This document shows positions 1-9,080 of a stretch of 64,000 bases of DNA, piece by piece (the stretch's first letter is position 1; every line of letters begins with the position of its first letter). Position numbers and translations under genes: made by a program. The notes under the pieces were generated by a model. The model saw only the letters and a program-made list of their open reading frames with translations. It was not told the DNA's origin and made no database searches. The stretch is from Sphingomonas koreensis (lineage in GTDB: Bacteria; Pseudomonadota; Alphaproteobacteria; Sphingomonadales; Sphingomonadaceae): positions 3,780,501 through 3,844,500 of the forward strand of contig NZ_PGEN01000001.1 in NCBI RefSeq assembly GCF_002797435.1. The letters run 5' to 3'.

Positions 1-1
1 C

Positions 2-145
2 CCGCAATCGAGCCACCCGCCGATTGTCTATCCGCTCGCGCGGCTGAAGACCTCAACGCACCCCGAGGCGGAAGGCTTTCGGCGGTTTCTGCTGTCGGGC
101 GAAGGCCGTGCGATCTTCTTCCGCTTCGGTTTCTCGCGGCGCTGA
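2..145 (+). CDS. modA: Molybdate ABC transporter substrate-binding protein, C-terminal end (partial)
   Basis: Only the last 47 codons are in the window. They read in frame from base 2 to a TGA at 143-145 and give HPPIVYPLARLK followed by EAEGFRRFLLSGEGRAIFFR, which matches the C-terminal end of periplasmic molybdate-binding proteins, where the 'yPva.l..s..pea..F..fl.s..a..if..~GF' pattern is typical. The stop overlaps the ATG of modB (TGATG), so the two are translationally coupled. The family binds molybdate or tungstate in the periplasm and delivers it to the ModB permease. The N-terminal part with the signal peptide and ligand residues lies outside the window. Confidence 0.8.
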   Translation, partial: PQSSHPPIVYPLARLKTSTHPEAEGFRRFLLSGEGRAIFFRFGFSRR

Positions 146-834
146 TGCTGGAAGGCGGTATCTGGCCGGTCGTCGCTCTGTCGCTCAAGGTCGGGCTGGT
201 CGCGACCGTCGTCACGCTGCCGATTGCCTTCGCACTCGCCTGGCTGCTCGCCCGCACGCGCTTTCCGGGAAAGATCCTGATCGACGGGCTGGTGCATCTG
301 CCCCTCGTCGTGCCGCCGGTGGTGACCGGTTGGCTGCTGCTGCTTGCCTTCGCGCCCGCGGGCCCGGTGGGCGGCTGGCTCGAGAACTGGTTCGGGATCA
401 GCGTCATGTTCCGCTGGACGGGCGCGGCGATCGCGGCGGGGGTGATGGCGCTGCCGCTGATGGTGCGCGCGATGCGCCTGTCGATCGAGGCGGTCGATCG
501 GCGGCTGGAGAATGCGGCGCGCACTCTGGGCGCGAGCCGGGAGCGGGTGTTCCGGACGATCACCCTGCCGCTCGCGCTTCCCGGCGTGCTGGCCGCAGCG
601 GTGCTCGGCTTCGCGCGGGCGCTGGGTGAATTCGGGGCGACGATCACCTTCGTCTCCAACGTGCCGGGCGAGACCCAGACCTTGCCGCTCGCCATCTATG
701 CTGCGCTCCAGACGCCCGATGGCGAGGCGCAGGTACTGCGGCTGGCGCTGATCTCGGTCGCGCTGTCGCTCGCGGCGCTGGTGGCGTCGGAACTGCTCGC
801 GCGCCGGGCAGGGCGGGGCGTGCATGTCCTTTGA
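145..834 (+). CDS. modB: Molybdate ABC transporter permease ModB
   Basis: A 229-residue inner-membrane permease that forms the molybdate channel with ModC. The N-terminus opens with a hydrophobic segment (about residues 7-30), and further membrane spans follow at about 45-70, 90-110, 140-165 and 195-220, the usual five-span ModB layout. The EAA loop that docks onto the ATPase is visible at about residues 125-155 (AARTLGASRERVFRTITLPL). Length is normal for ModB (about 225-230). The start ATG overlaps the modA stop, and the gene runs 11 bases into modC, so modABC is a coupled operon. The pathway feeds molybdenum-cofactor enzymes. Confidence 0.93.
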   Translation: MLEGGIWPVVALSLKVGLVATVVTLPIAFALAWLLARTRFPGKILIDGLVHLPLVVPPVVTGWLLLLAFAPAGPVGGWLENWFGISVMFRWTGAAIAAGVMALPLMVRAMRLSIEAVDRRLENAARTLGASRERVFRTITLPLALPGVLAAAVLGFARALGEFGATITFVSNVPGETQTLPLAIYAALQTPDGEAQVLRLALISVALSLAALVASELLARRAGRGVHVL

Positions 835-1429
835 CATCGCGATCGAGAAGCGCCGGGGCGATGCGCAGATCAGTTGCCGGATCGAAGGCGGCGAGGGGAT
901 CATCGTGCTGTTCGGCCCCTCGGGCGTCGGCAAGACCAGTGTGCTGGACATGGTCGCGGGGCTGCTGGAGCCGGACACGGGCCATGTGCGCGTCGGCGGC
1001 GAGACATTGTTCGATGCGGCCATCGGCGAGGATGTTCCCCCTGAGCGCCGCCGCGCCGGATATGTGTTCCAGGATGCGCGGCTGTTCCCGCATCTCAGCG
1101 TCCGCGCGAACCTGCTCTACGGCGCGGGCGGCGATCCGTCCGGGCTGGGCGATCTGGCGGCCCGGTTCGATATCGCGCATCTGCTCGACCGCTGGCCACG
1201 CTCGCTTTCGGGCGGCGAGGCGCGGCGCGTGGCGATCGGGCGGGCGCTGCTGGCCAAGCCGCGCTTCCTGCTGCTCGACGAGCCGCTTTCGTCGCTCGAC
1301 CGCGCGCGGCGCGAAGAGGTGACGCGAGTGATCGAGCGACTGCGCGACGAAGCGGCGCTCCCGATCCTGATGGTCACTCACGATCCCGTCGAAGCCGAAC
1401 GGCTGGGGCAGCGGATTATCGAGATCTAG
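824..1429 (+). CDS. modC: Molybdate ABC transporter ATP-binding protein ModC, short form without MOP/TOBE domain
   Basis: A 201-residue ABC ATPase. Walker A is GPSGVGKTS (about residues 31-39), the Q-loop region contains YVFQDARLFPHLSV, the signature is LSGGEARR, Walker B is FLLLDEPLSSLD and the switch histidine is in MVTHDP. The ATG lies 11 bases inside modB. Classical ModC is about 350 residues with a C-terminal molybdate-sensing MOP/TOBE domain. This protein stops right after the ATPase domain, so that domain is absent. There is no frameshift signature, because the following bases belong to the convergent gene, whose stop overlaps the modC end by 14 bases. It powers molybdate uptake at the inner membrane. 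Confidence 0.9.
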   Translation: MSFDIAIEKRRGDAQISCRIEGGEGIIVLFGPSGVGKTSVLDMVAGLLEPDTGHVRVGGETLFDAAIGEDVPPERRRAGYVFQDARLFPHLSVRANLLYGAGGDPSGLGDLAARFDIAHLLDRWPRSLSGGEARRVAIGRALLAKPRFLLLDEPLSSLDRARREEVTRVIERLRDEAALPILMVTHDPVEAERLGQRIIEI

Positions 1430-2708
1430 GCGGGGCCTGTATAGCACCGGCCGTGGGCGTCGCGGAAGCGCCCGGTGGTGCGGTGAACTCGAGCCAGTCC
1501 GTGAACGGCAAGCCATAAAGCAGGTCGAAGAACTCCAGCTGCAATCGCGCCGGCTTGCCCGTGTTGCTGTTCCACAGCATCACGATCCCGCTCTTGTCAG
1601 CCGGGTCGAACAGAACGAGCGAGCCATAGCCGTCCACCGATCCGCGATGCCCGACCAGCGGGTGGCCGGCATAGACGAAGCTGCGCCAGCCCAATCCGTA
1701 GGATGCGTCCGTCAGCGCGCGATCCATCGGCCCGCGCGGTCCATGCGGCGGCGTCGGGACGCGGGCGCGGTGCATGGTTTCGAGCGCGGCCGGTGACAGC
1801 ACGCTTGGCGCATTGCCCATCTGCGTCTGCATCCAGATCAGCAGGTCGCGGATCGACGAATTGACCCCGCCCGCGGCGGGCACGCGGTAATAGGCGTCGT
1901 TGACCGTGACGAGCGCCTTGCCCTTGCGGTGCGGCTGCGCCCAGCTTGTCGCGGTTTGCAGCCCCGCGCGGCCGATACTGGCGTTGCGCATCCCCAGTGG
2001 CTCGAACAGGCGTTTGCGCGCTAGGCTGGCATAGTCCTCGCCGGTCGCGTTCTCGACGATCTCGGTCGCGGCGTCATAGGCGATATTCTGATAGCCGTAG
2101 CAGGTTCCCGGCGGGCAATGGACGGGCAGGGTGCCCAGCGCGGCGCGCAAAGCCCTCGGGTCGTCACCCGCTTCCAGCCGGTCGTCCCAAGCGTTCCGGA
2201 CCAGCCCGACGCGGTGCGACAAGAGGTTGGCGACGGTGACGTTGCTCCAATCGCCGGGCAGCGTCAGCGTCGTGTTCAACGACGCCACCGGCGCGTTGAG
2301 CGACAGCTTCCCTTCCTCGACAAGCTTGATCACCAGCGCAGAGGCGACGCCCTTGGACACCGATGCCCAGCGGAACACCGTGTCCGGGGTCACGGCGGTG
2401 CCGCTATGCGCGACCGTCTCGCCGAAACCCTTGACGAAGCGGACCTGCCCGTTCTCGACCGTCCCGACCGCAAGGCCGGCCATATCCGGCTCCTGCATCA
2501 GTCGCGCAATGCGTGCCTCTAGCCGCATGTAATCGACGCGTGCTGGGGTTTCGGGCCGATGCACCTCGCCATTCGCGGTCGCCTCGGGCGGTTGAGCGGG
2601 CGTGGATTGGAGCGTGGCGAAGTGGGAGGCGGTGAGAACGCCCGCGCCCAGCGTCAGCACGGAAAGCGCGATCAATGCCTTGCGTCGCCCGGTACTCAAT
2701 AGGCGCAT
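1416..2708 (-). CDS. Serine hydrolase of the beta-lactamase / D-aminopeptidase fold
   Basis: A 430-residue protein with an N-terminal hydrophobic segment (about residues 11-28) that may be a signal peptide or membrane anchor, so it probably acts in the periplasm. The class C beta-lactamase/EstB-type catalytic motifs are visible: SVSK inside FRWASVSKGVASALV (SxxK nucleophile and base) and YQN inside CYGYQNIAYD (YxN). A late HRG element (LVGHRGSVDGYG) occupies the KTG/HxG position. This fold includes penicillin-binding proteins, esterases and peptidases, and the substrate cannot be read from the sequence. It is convergent with modC, with ends overlapping by 14 bases. I do not call it a resistance gene. 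Confidence 0.85.
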   Translation of the reverse strand: MRLLSTGRRKALIALSVLTLGAGVLTASHFATLQSTPAQPPEATANGEVHRPETPARVDYMRLEARIARLMQEPDMAGLAVGTVENGQVRFVKGFGETVAHSGTAVTPDTVFRWASVSKGVASALVIKLVEEGKLSLNAPVASLNTTLTLPGDWSNVTVANLLSHRVGLVRNAWDDRLEAGDDPRALRAALGTLPVHCPPGTCYGYQNIAYDAATEIVENATGEDYASLARKRLFEPLGMRNASIGRAGLQTATSWAQPHRKGKALVTVNDAYYRVPAAGGVNSSIRDLLIWMQTQMGNAPSVLSPAALETMHRARVPTPPHGPRGPMDRALTDASYGLGWRSFVYAGHPLVGHRGSVDGYGSLVLFDPADKSGIVMLWNSNTGKPARLQLEFFDLLYGLPFTDWLEFTAPPGASATPTAGAIQAPPRSR

Positions 2709-2745
2709 CTGCGTTCCAATTTCGCGCGTGCGGATCAGGGGGAAC

Positions 2746-2819
2746 TGGAGCGGGTGAGGGGAATCGAACCCCCGTCGTAAGCTTGGGAAGCTTCTGCTCT
2801 ACCATTGAGCTACACCCGC
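2746..2819 (-). tRNA. tRNA-Gly (anticodon CCC)
   Basis: On the minus strand the sequence folds as a tRNA. The acceptor stem is GCGGGTG / CACCCGC, the D-arm is GCTC..GAGC, and the anticodon loop is TTCCCAA, giving anticodon CCC. The T-arm is GGGGG-TTCGATT-CCCCT, followed by discriminator T and an encoded CCA (bases 2746-2748). The first pair of the anticodon stem (27-43) is a G-A mismatch; everything else pairs. It lies between the serine hydrolase start and the CoA lyase gene. No integrase is adjacent. Confidence 0.95.
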
Positions 2820-2921
2820 TCGGGTGAGCGCTGCCATAGGATGCGGGCGGCTTGTGGTTCAAGTCCCTTCTTGAACTTCCACGCAATCGGGCGGATGGGG
2901 CAGCGCAAAGAGAGGTACCCG

Positions 2922-3758
2922 ATGAAGCTGCGTTCCATGCTGTTCGTTCCTGGTGACCGGCCCGACCGGATGGAAAAGGCACTCGCCAGCGGTGCCGATG
3001 CCCTGATTCTGGACCTGGAGGATTCGGTGACTCCAGCCAACAAGGGTGCTGCGCGGCTGGCAGTGGCGAAGTTCCTGGCGGAGACTCGCAGCGAGGTCAG
3101 CCACTGGGTACGGATCAATCCGCTCGATTCGGGGATGACGCAGGATGACCTCGCCGCCGCGCATGGTGCCGACGGCATTGTGCTACCCAAGGCGGAGAAT
3201 GGCGCCGATGTCGCCTCGCTCGATGCGATGCTGGGCGGGATCGCCGCGCGTATCCTGCCGATCGCGACCGAGACTCCGGCTGCGGTGTTCGGCCTGGGCA
3301 GCTATGCCGGCTGCTCGCCGCGCCTCGCTGGGATCACCTGGGGCGCCGAGGATCTGCCCGCGGCGATCGGTGCGGTCTCCTCACGCGAGAAGGACGGGAG
3401 CTACACGTCACCCTATGAGATCGTTCGTGCGCTGACCTTGTTCGGTGCCCATGCCGCCGGCGTGCGCGCGATCGAGACCGTCTATCCCGATTTCCGTAAC
3501 CTTGACGGGCTCAAGGCCTATTGCGCGCGGGCGATGCGCGACGGCTTTACGGGCATGATGGCGATCCACCCCGCTCAGATCGAGATTATCAATGCTGCCT
3601 TCACGCCTTCCGAGGAGGCCGTGGCACACGCCCAGCGCGTCGTCGCGGCGTTTTCGGCCAATCCGGAGGCGGGTGCCCTCCAACTCGACGGCAAGATGAT
3701 CGACGCCCCGCACCTCAAGCAAGCCGAGGCCCTTCTGAAGCGCGCCGGCGTCGAGTGA
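2922..3758 (+). CDS. CoA ester lyase of the HpcH/HpaI - citrate lyase beta family
   Basis: A 278-residue TIM-barrel lyase. The opening RSMLFVPGDRPDRMEKAL, then ADALILDLEDSV, and later VLPKAE, ITWGAEDLPAAIGA and AIHPAQ match citrate lyase beta / malyl-CoA lyase type proteins. Their acidic metal-binding residues come from the DLEDSV and GAEDL elements. Such enzymes cleave or form C-C bonds of CoA thioesters such as malyl-CoA or beta-methylmalyl-CoA. The exact substrate is not readable here. The ATG at 2922 follows an AGAGAGG ribosome site; an upstream in-frame extension would run through the tRNA and is not believable. The stop overlaps the GTG start of bioF, so it is the first gene of a coupled lyase-bioF-bioD-bioA unit. 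Confidence 0.88.
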   Translation: MKLRSMLFVPGDRPDRMEKALASGADALILDLEDSVTPANKGAARLAVAKFLAETRSEVSHWVRINPLDSGMTQDDLAAAHGADGIVLPKAENGADVASLDAMLGGIAARILPIATETPAAVFGLGSYAGCSPRLAGITWGAEDLPAAIGAVSSREKDGSYTSPYEIVRALTLFGAHAAGVRAIETVYPDFRNLDGLKAYCARAMRDGFTGMMAIHPAQIEIINAAFTPSEEAVAHAQRVVAAFSANPEAGALQLDGKMIDAPHLKQAEALLKRAGVE

Positions 3759-4864
3759 GCGGGGATTTCCATCGCGGCGATCTGGAGCGGTTGCGAAACG
3801 CGGGCCGCTACCGCTCGCTGACGCCACGGACCGGCATCGACTTCGCCTCCAACGACTATCTCGGCCTGGCTAACGACCAAAGGCTGCGAGACGCGGTCGC
3901 GGCGGCGCTCGACCGCGGGCTTGCCGTGGGATCGGGGGGATCGCGACTGCTGCGCGGCAACGATCCGGAGATCGCAACGCTAGAAGCCGAGGCCGCGGCG
4001 ATGTTTCGCGCCGAGGCTGCATTGTTCTTCTCGACCGGCTTTGCGGCAAATGTGGCGCTGCTCGCGACATTGCCGCAGCCCGGCGACCTGATTGTCCATG
4101 ACGCGCTGATCCATGCCAGCGTGCATGATGGCCTCAAGCTGTCGCGCGCACCGTCCGTGGCGGCAGCACATAACGACGCGCAGGCGGTCGACGACGCAAT
4201 CGCTTCATGGCGGGGGCAGGGCGGCGCCGGCACACCCTGGATCGCGGTCGAGAGCCTGTATTCGATGGATGGCGATCGCGCCCCAATTGCCGCGCTCGCC
4301 GAGGTGGCGGCACGGCATGACGCCATGCTGATCATCGACGAGGCGCATGCGACCGGCATATGGGGCAACGGCGGACGCGGTCTCGCCGCGACGCTGGAGG
4401 GGCAGCCCAACATCATCACCCTGCATACATGCGGCAAGGCGCTGGGATGCGAAGGCGCTCTGGTGTGCGGAGCGCGCGTGTTCATCGATTTCCTCGTCAA
4501 CCGCGCGCGTCCCTTCATCTTCTCGACCGCGCCCTCGCCGTTGATGGCGGCTGCGGTACGGGAGGCGCTGCGGATCGTCGCCGACGAACCGGCGCGGCGC
4601 GAGACGCTGCACTGGCTGATCGCCCATGCCGAGCGCGTGCTGGCGCCGCTCGGCGTCACCCCGACCGGGTCGCAGGTGCTTCCGCTGATCGTCGGCGGCG
4701 ACGCCGAGACGATGGCGCGTGCCGCTGCGTTGCAGGCGAAGGGCTTCGACGTGCGCGGCATCCGCCCGCCGACCGTGCCGGCGGGGACGGCGCGGTTGCG
4801 CATCTCGCTGACGCTCAACGTCACTCAGGGCGATATCGACCGGCTGGCGGATGCGCTGAAGTGA
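3755..4864 (+). CDS. bioF: 8-amino-7-oxononanoate synthase
   Basis: A 369-residue PLP enzyme of the alpha-oxoamine synthase family. It joins pimeloyl-ACP or pimeloyl-CoA to alanine to make 8-amino-7-oxononanoate in biotin synthesis. Visible marks are [14 protein letters not shown] near the N-terminus, [36 protein letters not shown] and the PLP lysine K228 in [13 protein letters not shown]. The GTG at 3755 overlaps the lyase stop (GTGA) and gives the family's normal N-terminus; length is close to the usual 380-390. The closely related 5-aminolevulinate synthase is excluded by the bioD-bioA neighbours. Its end overlaps the bioD GTG start. Confidence 0.93.
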   Translation: MSGDFHRGDLERLRNAGRYRSLTPRTGIDFASNDYLGLANDQRLRDAVAAALDRGLAVGSGGSRLLRGNDPEIATLEAEAAAMFRAEAALFFSTGFAANVALLATLPQPGDLIVHDALIHASVHDGLKLSRAPSVAAAHNDAQAVDDAIASWRGQGGAGTPWIAVESLYSMDGDRAPIAALAEVAARHDAMLIIDEAHATGIWGNGGRGLAATLEGQPNIITLHTCGKALGCEGALVCGARVFIDFLVNRARPFIFSTAPSPLMAAAVREALRIVADEPARRETLHWLIAHAERVLAPLGVTPTGSQVLPLIVGGDAETMARAAALQAKGFDVRGIRPPTVPAGTARLRISLTLNVTQGDIDRLADALK

Positions 4865-5460
4865 TCGTCGTTACCGGAACGGATACGGGCGTCGGCAAGA
4901 CGGTCGCCGCCGCCGCGCTGGCGTGGCGCCTCGGGGCGTCCTATTGGAAGCCGGTCCAGGCCGGGCTGGATGAGGAGACCGACAGCGAGGTTGTCGCGCG
5001 GCTCGCTAGCGTCGAGGTTCTGCCCGAGGCCTATCGGTTGACCACGCCCTGCTCGCCGCATCGCGCCGCCGAGATCGACGGCGCGACGATCGATCTCGAC
5101 CGCCTCTCCCCACCGCCCGGTCGGCTGGTGATCGAGGGGGCGGGCGGAGCACTGGTGCCGCTGACCCGCGACTTGGTCTATGCGGATATATTCGCGCGCT
5201 GGGGGCTGCCCGTCGTGGTCGTCGCGCGCACGACCCTCGGAACCATTAACCACACTTTGCTGACTGTCGAAGCTTTGCGCGCACGCTCAATATGGGTAGG
5301 TGGCATTCTCTTCTCGGGGAATGCGATGCCGGACAGCGAGGCGACGATCTGCGCGATGGGCAAGGTCCGCTCGCTCGGGCGGATTCCCGTGCTCGATCCG
5401 CTGACGCCGGAGAGGTTGCGCACGGCAGCCCAGGCGCTCGATCTGGCAGATCTGGCATGA
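4861..5460 (+). CDS. bioD: Dethiobiotin synthetase
   Basis: A 199-residue ATP-dependent carboxylase. It converts 7,8-diaminononanoate and CO2 to dethiobiotin. It opens directly with the P-loop GTDTGVGKT (residues 5-13), followed by the substrate-lysine element WKPVQAG and the second conserved block [12 protein letters not shown]. The GTG start at 4861 overlaps the bioF stop, and the stop overlaps the bioA ATG (ATGA), so the three biotin genes are tightly coupled. Length is slightly short of the E. coli form (225). Confidence 0.93.
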   Translation: MIVVTGTDTGVGKTVAAAALAWRLGASYWKPVQAGLDEETDSEVVARLASVEVLPEAYRLTTPCSPHRAAEIDGATIDLDRLSPPPGRLVIEGAGGALVPLTRDLVYADIFARWGLPVVVVARTTLGTINHTLLTVEALRARSIWVGGILFSGNAMPDSEATICAMGKVRSLGRIPVLDPLTPERLRTAAQALDLADLA

Positions 5461-6704
5461 AGCAGTCCCCGGTCTGGCACCCCTTCACCCAGCACGGCCT
5501 CAACGAGCCGGTGCCGCTGGTGACCCATGCCGAAGGTGCGGTGCTGCATACCGCTGATGGGCGGCGGGTGATCGACGCGATCTCATCCTGGTGGGTGACC
5601 ACGCACGGCCATGGCAATCCGCGCATCGTCGCAGCGATCCGCGATCAGGCAGAGAAGCTCGATCAGCTGATCTTCGCCGGCTGGACCCACGAACCTGCCG
5701 AGACGGTCGCGCGCGACCTGGTGGCGATGATGCCGCGCCCGCTCGACCATGTCTTTTTCTCCGACAGCGGGTCGACCAGCGTCGAGGTCGCGATCAAGAT
5801 GGCGCTGGGCCATTTCGCCAATCGCGGGGAGCCGCGCCACCGCATCATCGTGATGCAGGGCAGCTATCATGGCGACACGATCGGCGGCATGTCGGTCGGC
5901 GCACGCGGCGTGTTCAACCGCAGCTATGCGCCGTTGCTCTTCGACGTTGACACAATCCCGTTTCCCGAAGGCGCGAACGAGTATCGCGCGCTCGACGCGC
6001 TCGAACAGCTTTGCGCCCAGTCGCCGCTGCCCGCCGCGATGATCGTCGAGCCGCTGGTGCTCGGCGCCGGGGGCATGAAGATGTACCCGCCGGGCGTGCT
6101 GCGTGCGATGCGGGAGATTTGCGCGGCGCATGGCGTGCTGTTCATCGCGGACGAGGTGATGACCGGCTGGGGCCGTACCGGCACCCTGCTGGCGTGCGAG
6201 CAGGCGGCGGTCGTGCCCGACCTGCTCTGCCTGTCCAAGGGGTTGACCGGGGGATCGTTGCCGCTCGCGGTGACGATGGCGACGCCCGAAATCTTCGAAT
6301 CGCACCGGTCGAAGGACCGTTCGAAGATGTTCTTCCACTCGTCGAGCTACACCGCCAACCCCATCGCCTGCGCCGCCGCTGCCGCGAACCTCGCCATCTG
6401 GCGCGAGGAACCCGTGCTCGAGCGGGTCGCGCATCTGGCGCACCGCCAGCGCAGCTACAGCCGTGCGCTGGCGGGGAAGGTCAACAACCTGCGCCAATTG
6501 GGCACGATCGTCGCGATGGAGGTGCAGGCACCGCAGGGAGCGTATCTCTCGGTACTCGGGCCGCGGCTGATGAGCTTCTTCCGCGAGCGCAACGTGTTGC
6601 TGCGCCCGCTCGGCAACACCGTCTATGTCATGCCGCCCTATTGCATCTCGGACGAGGATCTGGCGCGCGTCTACACCGTGATTGGGGAGGCGCTCGAGGC
6701 GTAG
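5457..6704 (+). CDS. bioA: Adenosylmethionine-8-amino-7-oxononanoate aminotransferase
   Basis: A 415-residue class III aminotransferase. It transfers the amino group of SAM to 8-amino-7-oxononanoate. The biotin-specific N-terminus VWHPFTQ is present, with [14 protein letters not shown], the [14 protein letters not shown] block, [13 protein letters not shown] and the PLP lysine K261 in LSKGLTGG. Length and order match BioA. The ATG overlaps the bioD stop. bioB is not in this cluster, so the last step must be encoded elsewhere. It converges on the chemotaxis-type gene 4 bases away. Confidence 0.95.
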   Translation: MKQSPVWHPFTQHGLNEPVPLVTHAEGAVLHTADGRRVIDAISSWWVTTHGHGNPRIVAAIRDQAEKLDQLIFAGWTHEPAETVARDLVAMMPRPLDHVFFSDSGSTSVEVAIKMALGHFANRGEPRHRIIVMQGSYHGDTIGGMSVGARGVFNRSYAPLLFDVDTIPFPEGANEYRALDALEQLCAQSPLPAAMIVEPLVLGAGGMKMYPPGVLRAMREICAAHGVLFIADEVMTGWGRTGTLLACEQAAVVPDLLCLSKGLTGGSLPLAVTMATPEIFESHRSKDRSKMFFHSSSYTANPIACAAAAANLAIWREEPVLERVAHLAHRQRSYSRALAGKVNNLRQLGTIVAMEVQAPQGAYLSVLGPRLMSFFRERNVLLRPLGNTVYVMPPYCISDEDLARVYTVIGEALEA

Positions 6705-6708
6705 GACC

Positions 6709-8034
6709 CTAGGCCGCGCGCAGTTCCGCAAGGAACGCGTTGACCGTATTCCCCAGCGCGTCCGCTTCGGCACGGATGCGTCCGGCAAGGCCGCCCATCT
6801 CGCCCGCGCTGCTCGATGCCGAGCGTGCGGTCGCGCCGATCGCCTCGACATCGTCGTGGATCTGCGCGCCTGCAGAGACGGCTTCCTCGACCGTGGCGGC
6901 GATCAGGCTAGTCGTGTCGCGCTGCGTGCCGACTGCGTCCTCGACCGTGTCGGACAGGCGCGCCATCGCCGCGATCGCGGCCTCGACCTGAGCATGGCCA
7001 TCGGCGACCTGGACGATCCCGCCGCGAATCTCCTCGACATGCGCGGTGATGCGCTGGGCGGCGACGCCGGCCTGAGTGGCAAGGATCTTCACTTCGTTCG
7101 CGACAACGGTGAAGCCGCGTCCCGCATCGCCGGCGCGCGCGGCTTCGATCGTCGCGTTGAGCGCGAGCAGGTTCACCTGTTTGGCGATCTCGCCGATCAG
7201 ACCGATCACGGCGTCGATCGATTGCGCCGAGTGCATCAGCCCGTCCATCCGCGCGCTGCCCGCACTCACCAGTGCCACCGCATCCGCCGCAGCGGTCTTG
7301 GCGCGTGCGGTGTCGCTGTTGATCGCGGCAAAGGCGCCGGCGAGCAGACGGCCCCGGTCGGCGATGTCGCGCATCGAAAGGCTGGTCTGCCCGGCGGCGG
7401 CGGCGACCGCCGCGGCGCGATCGCCGGTGTCGGCGGCCCGGCTCTCGGTTTCCTTGGCGTTGCCCGCGATGAAGCGGGCGAGATCGGTGAGCGCGCGGGA
7501 GAGCCCCGCTACCTGCCGCTCGAATCGCGCCGTTGCTGCTTCGATCCGCTGTGCTCGCTCGACCCGCACATGCGCGGCGGCGAGATCGCGGGTCGATGCA
7601 AGATGGACGAGGCGCCGGTTGGCGACCACCGCGAACAGCCGGTCCTGATGCGTGACGATCATCCCCTCGGCCCCGTTGGCGGCGCGATAGGCATCGATCA
7701 GCGCGCCAGGGTCCTGATCGACCTCGGCGGTCGGGCAGGCGCGGATATGCGCTGCAAGGCCATTGCCATAGGCCGGGTTGCGCATGAGCGCATGGCCGAA
7801 TGGATTGAGCAGCAGGCGCCGCACGTCCTTCTCGAACACCGCGCCGATCGCGCGATGCCGGCTATCGACCACGGGGAGCAGGCGCAGCTCCATGTTGGTC
7901 TGGAACAGGTCGATCGCCTTGAACAGCGTATCGGTCTGACGAAGGAAGGGCGGGGTTCGCTCGATCGTGGTCAGCCAATCCCGCATCGTGAGGGCGTGGG
8001 GCAGGTCGACCGGGGCTGCGGATGCGCGGAACAT
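6709..8034 (-). CDS. Soluble methyl-accepting-type transducer with CBS-like N-terminal region
   Basis: A 441-residue protein without any membrane segment. About residues 15-130 resemble a CBS pair: LPVVDSRHRAIGAVFEKD is typical of the first module. The C-terminal half is a coiled-coil MCP signalling domain with the hairpin-tip motif NATIEAARAGDAGRGF and the following VVANEVKILA. This domain normally binds CheW/CheA or, in some systems, other partners. No che genes are nearby. The ATG at 8034 has AGGTGG at the right distance; a GTG three codons upstream (8043) is the alternative. A cytoplasmic sensor of a nucleotide or similar ligand is plausible but inferred. Confidence 0.85.
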   Translation of the reverse strand: MFRASAAPVDLPHALTMRDWLTTIERTPPFLRQTDTLFKAIDLFQTNMELRLLPVVDSRHRAIGAVFEKDVRRLLLNPFGHALMRNPAYGNGLAAHIRACPTAEVDQDPGALIDAYRAANGAEGMIVTHQDRLFAVVANRRLVHLASTRDLAAAHVRVERAQRIEAATARFERQVAGLSRALTDLARFIAGNAKETESRAADTGDRAAAVAAAAGQTSLSMRDIADRGRLLAGAFAAINSDTARAKTAAADAVALVSAGSARMDGLMHSAQSIDAVIGLIGEIAKQVNLLALNATIEAARAGDAGRGFTVVANEVKILATQAGVAAQRITAHVEEIRGGIVQVADGHAQVEAAIAAMARLSDTVEDAVGTQRDTTSLIAATVEEAVSAGAQIHDDVEAIGATARSASSSAGEMGGLAGRIRAEADALGNTVNAFLAELRAA

Positions 8035-8124
8035 GGCGTCCACCTAGGGCGCTCAGGGTAAATGCGACCTTATCCGGGCGTGACAGTTTGAAGACAAATG
8101 GCGGTTTTTCGCGCCTTTTCGCGG

Positions 8125-9003
8125 TTAACCTTCCAGCTGCGCGCGATGCCGCCCCGCCAGCGCGGTCAGCCAATCGGCGAACGCCGCCACATGGGGGAAG
8201 TGCCGCGTCTCTTCATGGGTCACCATCCAGAAACTTCGCCGGATGCGGATATCGGGCAGCACGCGCGTCAGCTTGCGGTCCGCGTCGCCGATGAAGCAGG
8301 GCAGCACCGCGACGCCTGCGCCTGCCGTGGTCATCCGGTATTGCGCGTTGATGCTCGACGATCGCAGCTGCGGCTCGGGCGCGCCGGGAACCTCGTCCAG
8401 ATAGCGCAGTTCGGGCGCGTAGAGGATGTCGGGTACATAGCCGATCAGGCGATGGTCGCGCAGCTGGTCAGGCGCGTTGAGCGGCGCGCTGCGGGCAAGA
8501 TAGTCGGTCGAGGCGTAGAGCCGCAGCCCATAGTCGGCGAGCTTGCGCGTCAGCAACGGCCCGCGGCGAGGGCGGGCGAGCAGCACCGCGACATCGGTCT
8601 CGCGCCGCGTCGGATTAAGGAAGCCGCTGGTCGCGACCAGATCGACCGCCAGCCCCGGATGCGCGTCGGCGAGATCGCCAAGATGACGGCTGACGAACCA
8701 GGTGCCGAAGCCTTCGGACACGCTCGCCCGGATCGTGCCGCGTACGGCGCCGCCCGGGTCGCGGCTGCCGATCGCGGCGGCGGCACGTTCCATCGCGCGG
8801 GCATGGGTCAGCAGCCGTTCGCCCGCCGGGGTCAGCGACTGGCCATCCTGGCCCTGCTCGAACAGACGCTCGCCCAACGCCTTTTCCAGTCTGCGCAGGC
8901 GCCGTCCTGCCGTCGTAGCGTCGATCTCCAGCGCTTGCGCAGCCTTTGCCAGCTGCCCGGTGCGGGCGATCGCGAGGAAGATCGGCAGATCGCTCCAGTC
9001 CAT
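8125..9003 (-). CDS. LysR-family transcriptional regulator
   Basis: A 292-residue LysR-type regulator. The N-terminal winged helix (MDWSDLPIFLAIARTGQLAKAA, then DATTAGRRLRRLEKALG) is followed by the periplasmic-binding-protein-like effector domain (about residues 85-290). I chose the ATG at 9003, which is preceded by GCAGG and gives the standard LysR N-terminus; an upstream ATG at 9033 has no ribosome site. The gene is divergent from mmsA, and LysR regulators usually control the divergent neighbour, so control of the methylmalonate-semialdehyde branch of valine catabolism is likely but unproven. Confidence 0.88.
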   Translation of the reverse strand: MDWSDLPIFLAIARTGQLAKAAQALEIDATTAGRRLRRLEKALGERLFEQGQDGQSLTPAGERLLTHARAMERAAAAIGSRDPGGAVRGTIRASVSEGFGTWFVSRHLGDLADAHPGLAVDLVATSGFLNPTRRETDVAVLLARPRRGPLLTRKLADYGLRLYASTDYLARSAPLNAPDQLRDHRLIGYVPDILYAPELRYLDEVPGAPEPQLRSSSINAQYRMTTAGAGVAVLPCFIGDADRKLTRVLPDIRIRRSFWMVTHEETRHFPHVAAFADWLTALAGRHRAQLEG

Positions 9004-9080
9004 TGCCTGCAAATATGCAGCTTCTACCTGCATGTCGATGGGTTGCTCGCGTGGTGGGCGCGGGTGCAGAAAGTTAATGG

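Noticed and set aside
1416..2708. Calling the serine hydrolase a beta-lactamase resistance gene
   Set aside because: SxxK and YxN are shared with esterases and peptidases. Nothing in the sequence shows antibiotic hydrolysis.
2746..2819. tRNA-Gly as a possible attachment site of an integrated element
   Set aside because: No integrase, no repeated tRNA 3' end and no compositional change nearby.
2845..2880. T-loop-like GGTTCAAGTCC near the tRNA gene
   Set aside because: The flanks do not fold into a second tRNA; it is a chance match.
2805..2921. Upstream extension of the CoA lyase
   Set aside because: It would be read through the tRNA-Gly gene. The ATG at 2922 has a good ribosome site and starts the conserved domain.
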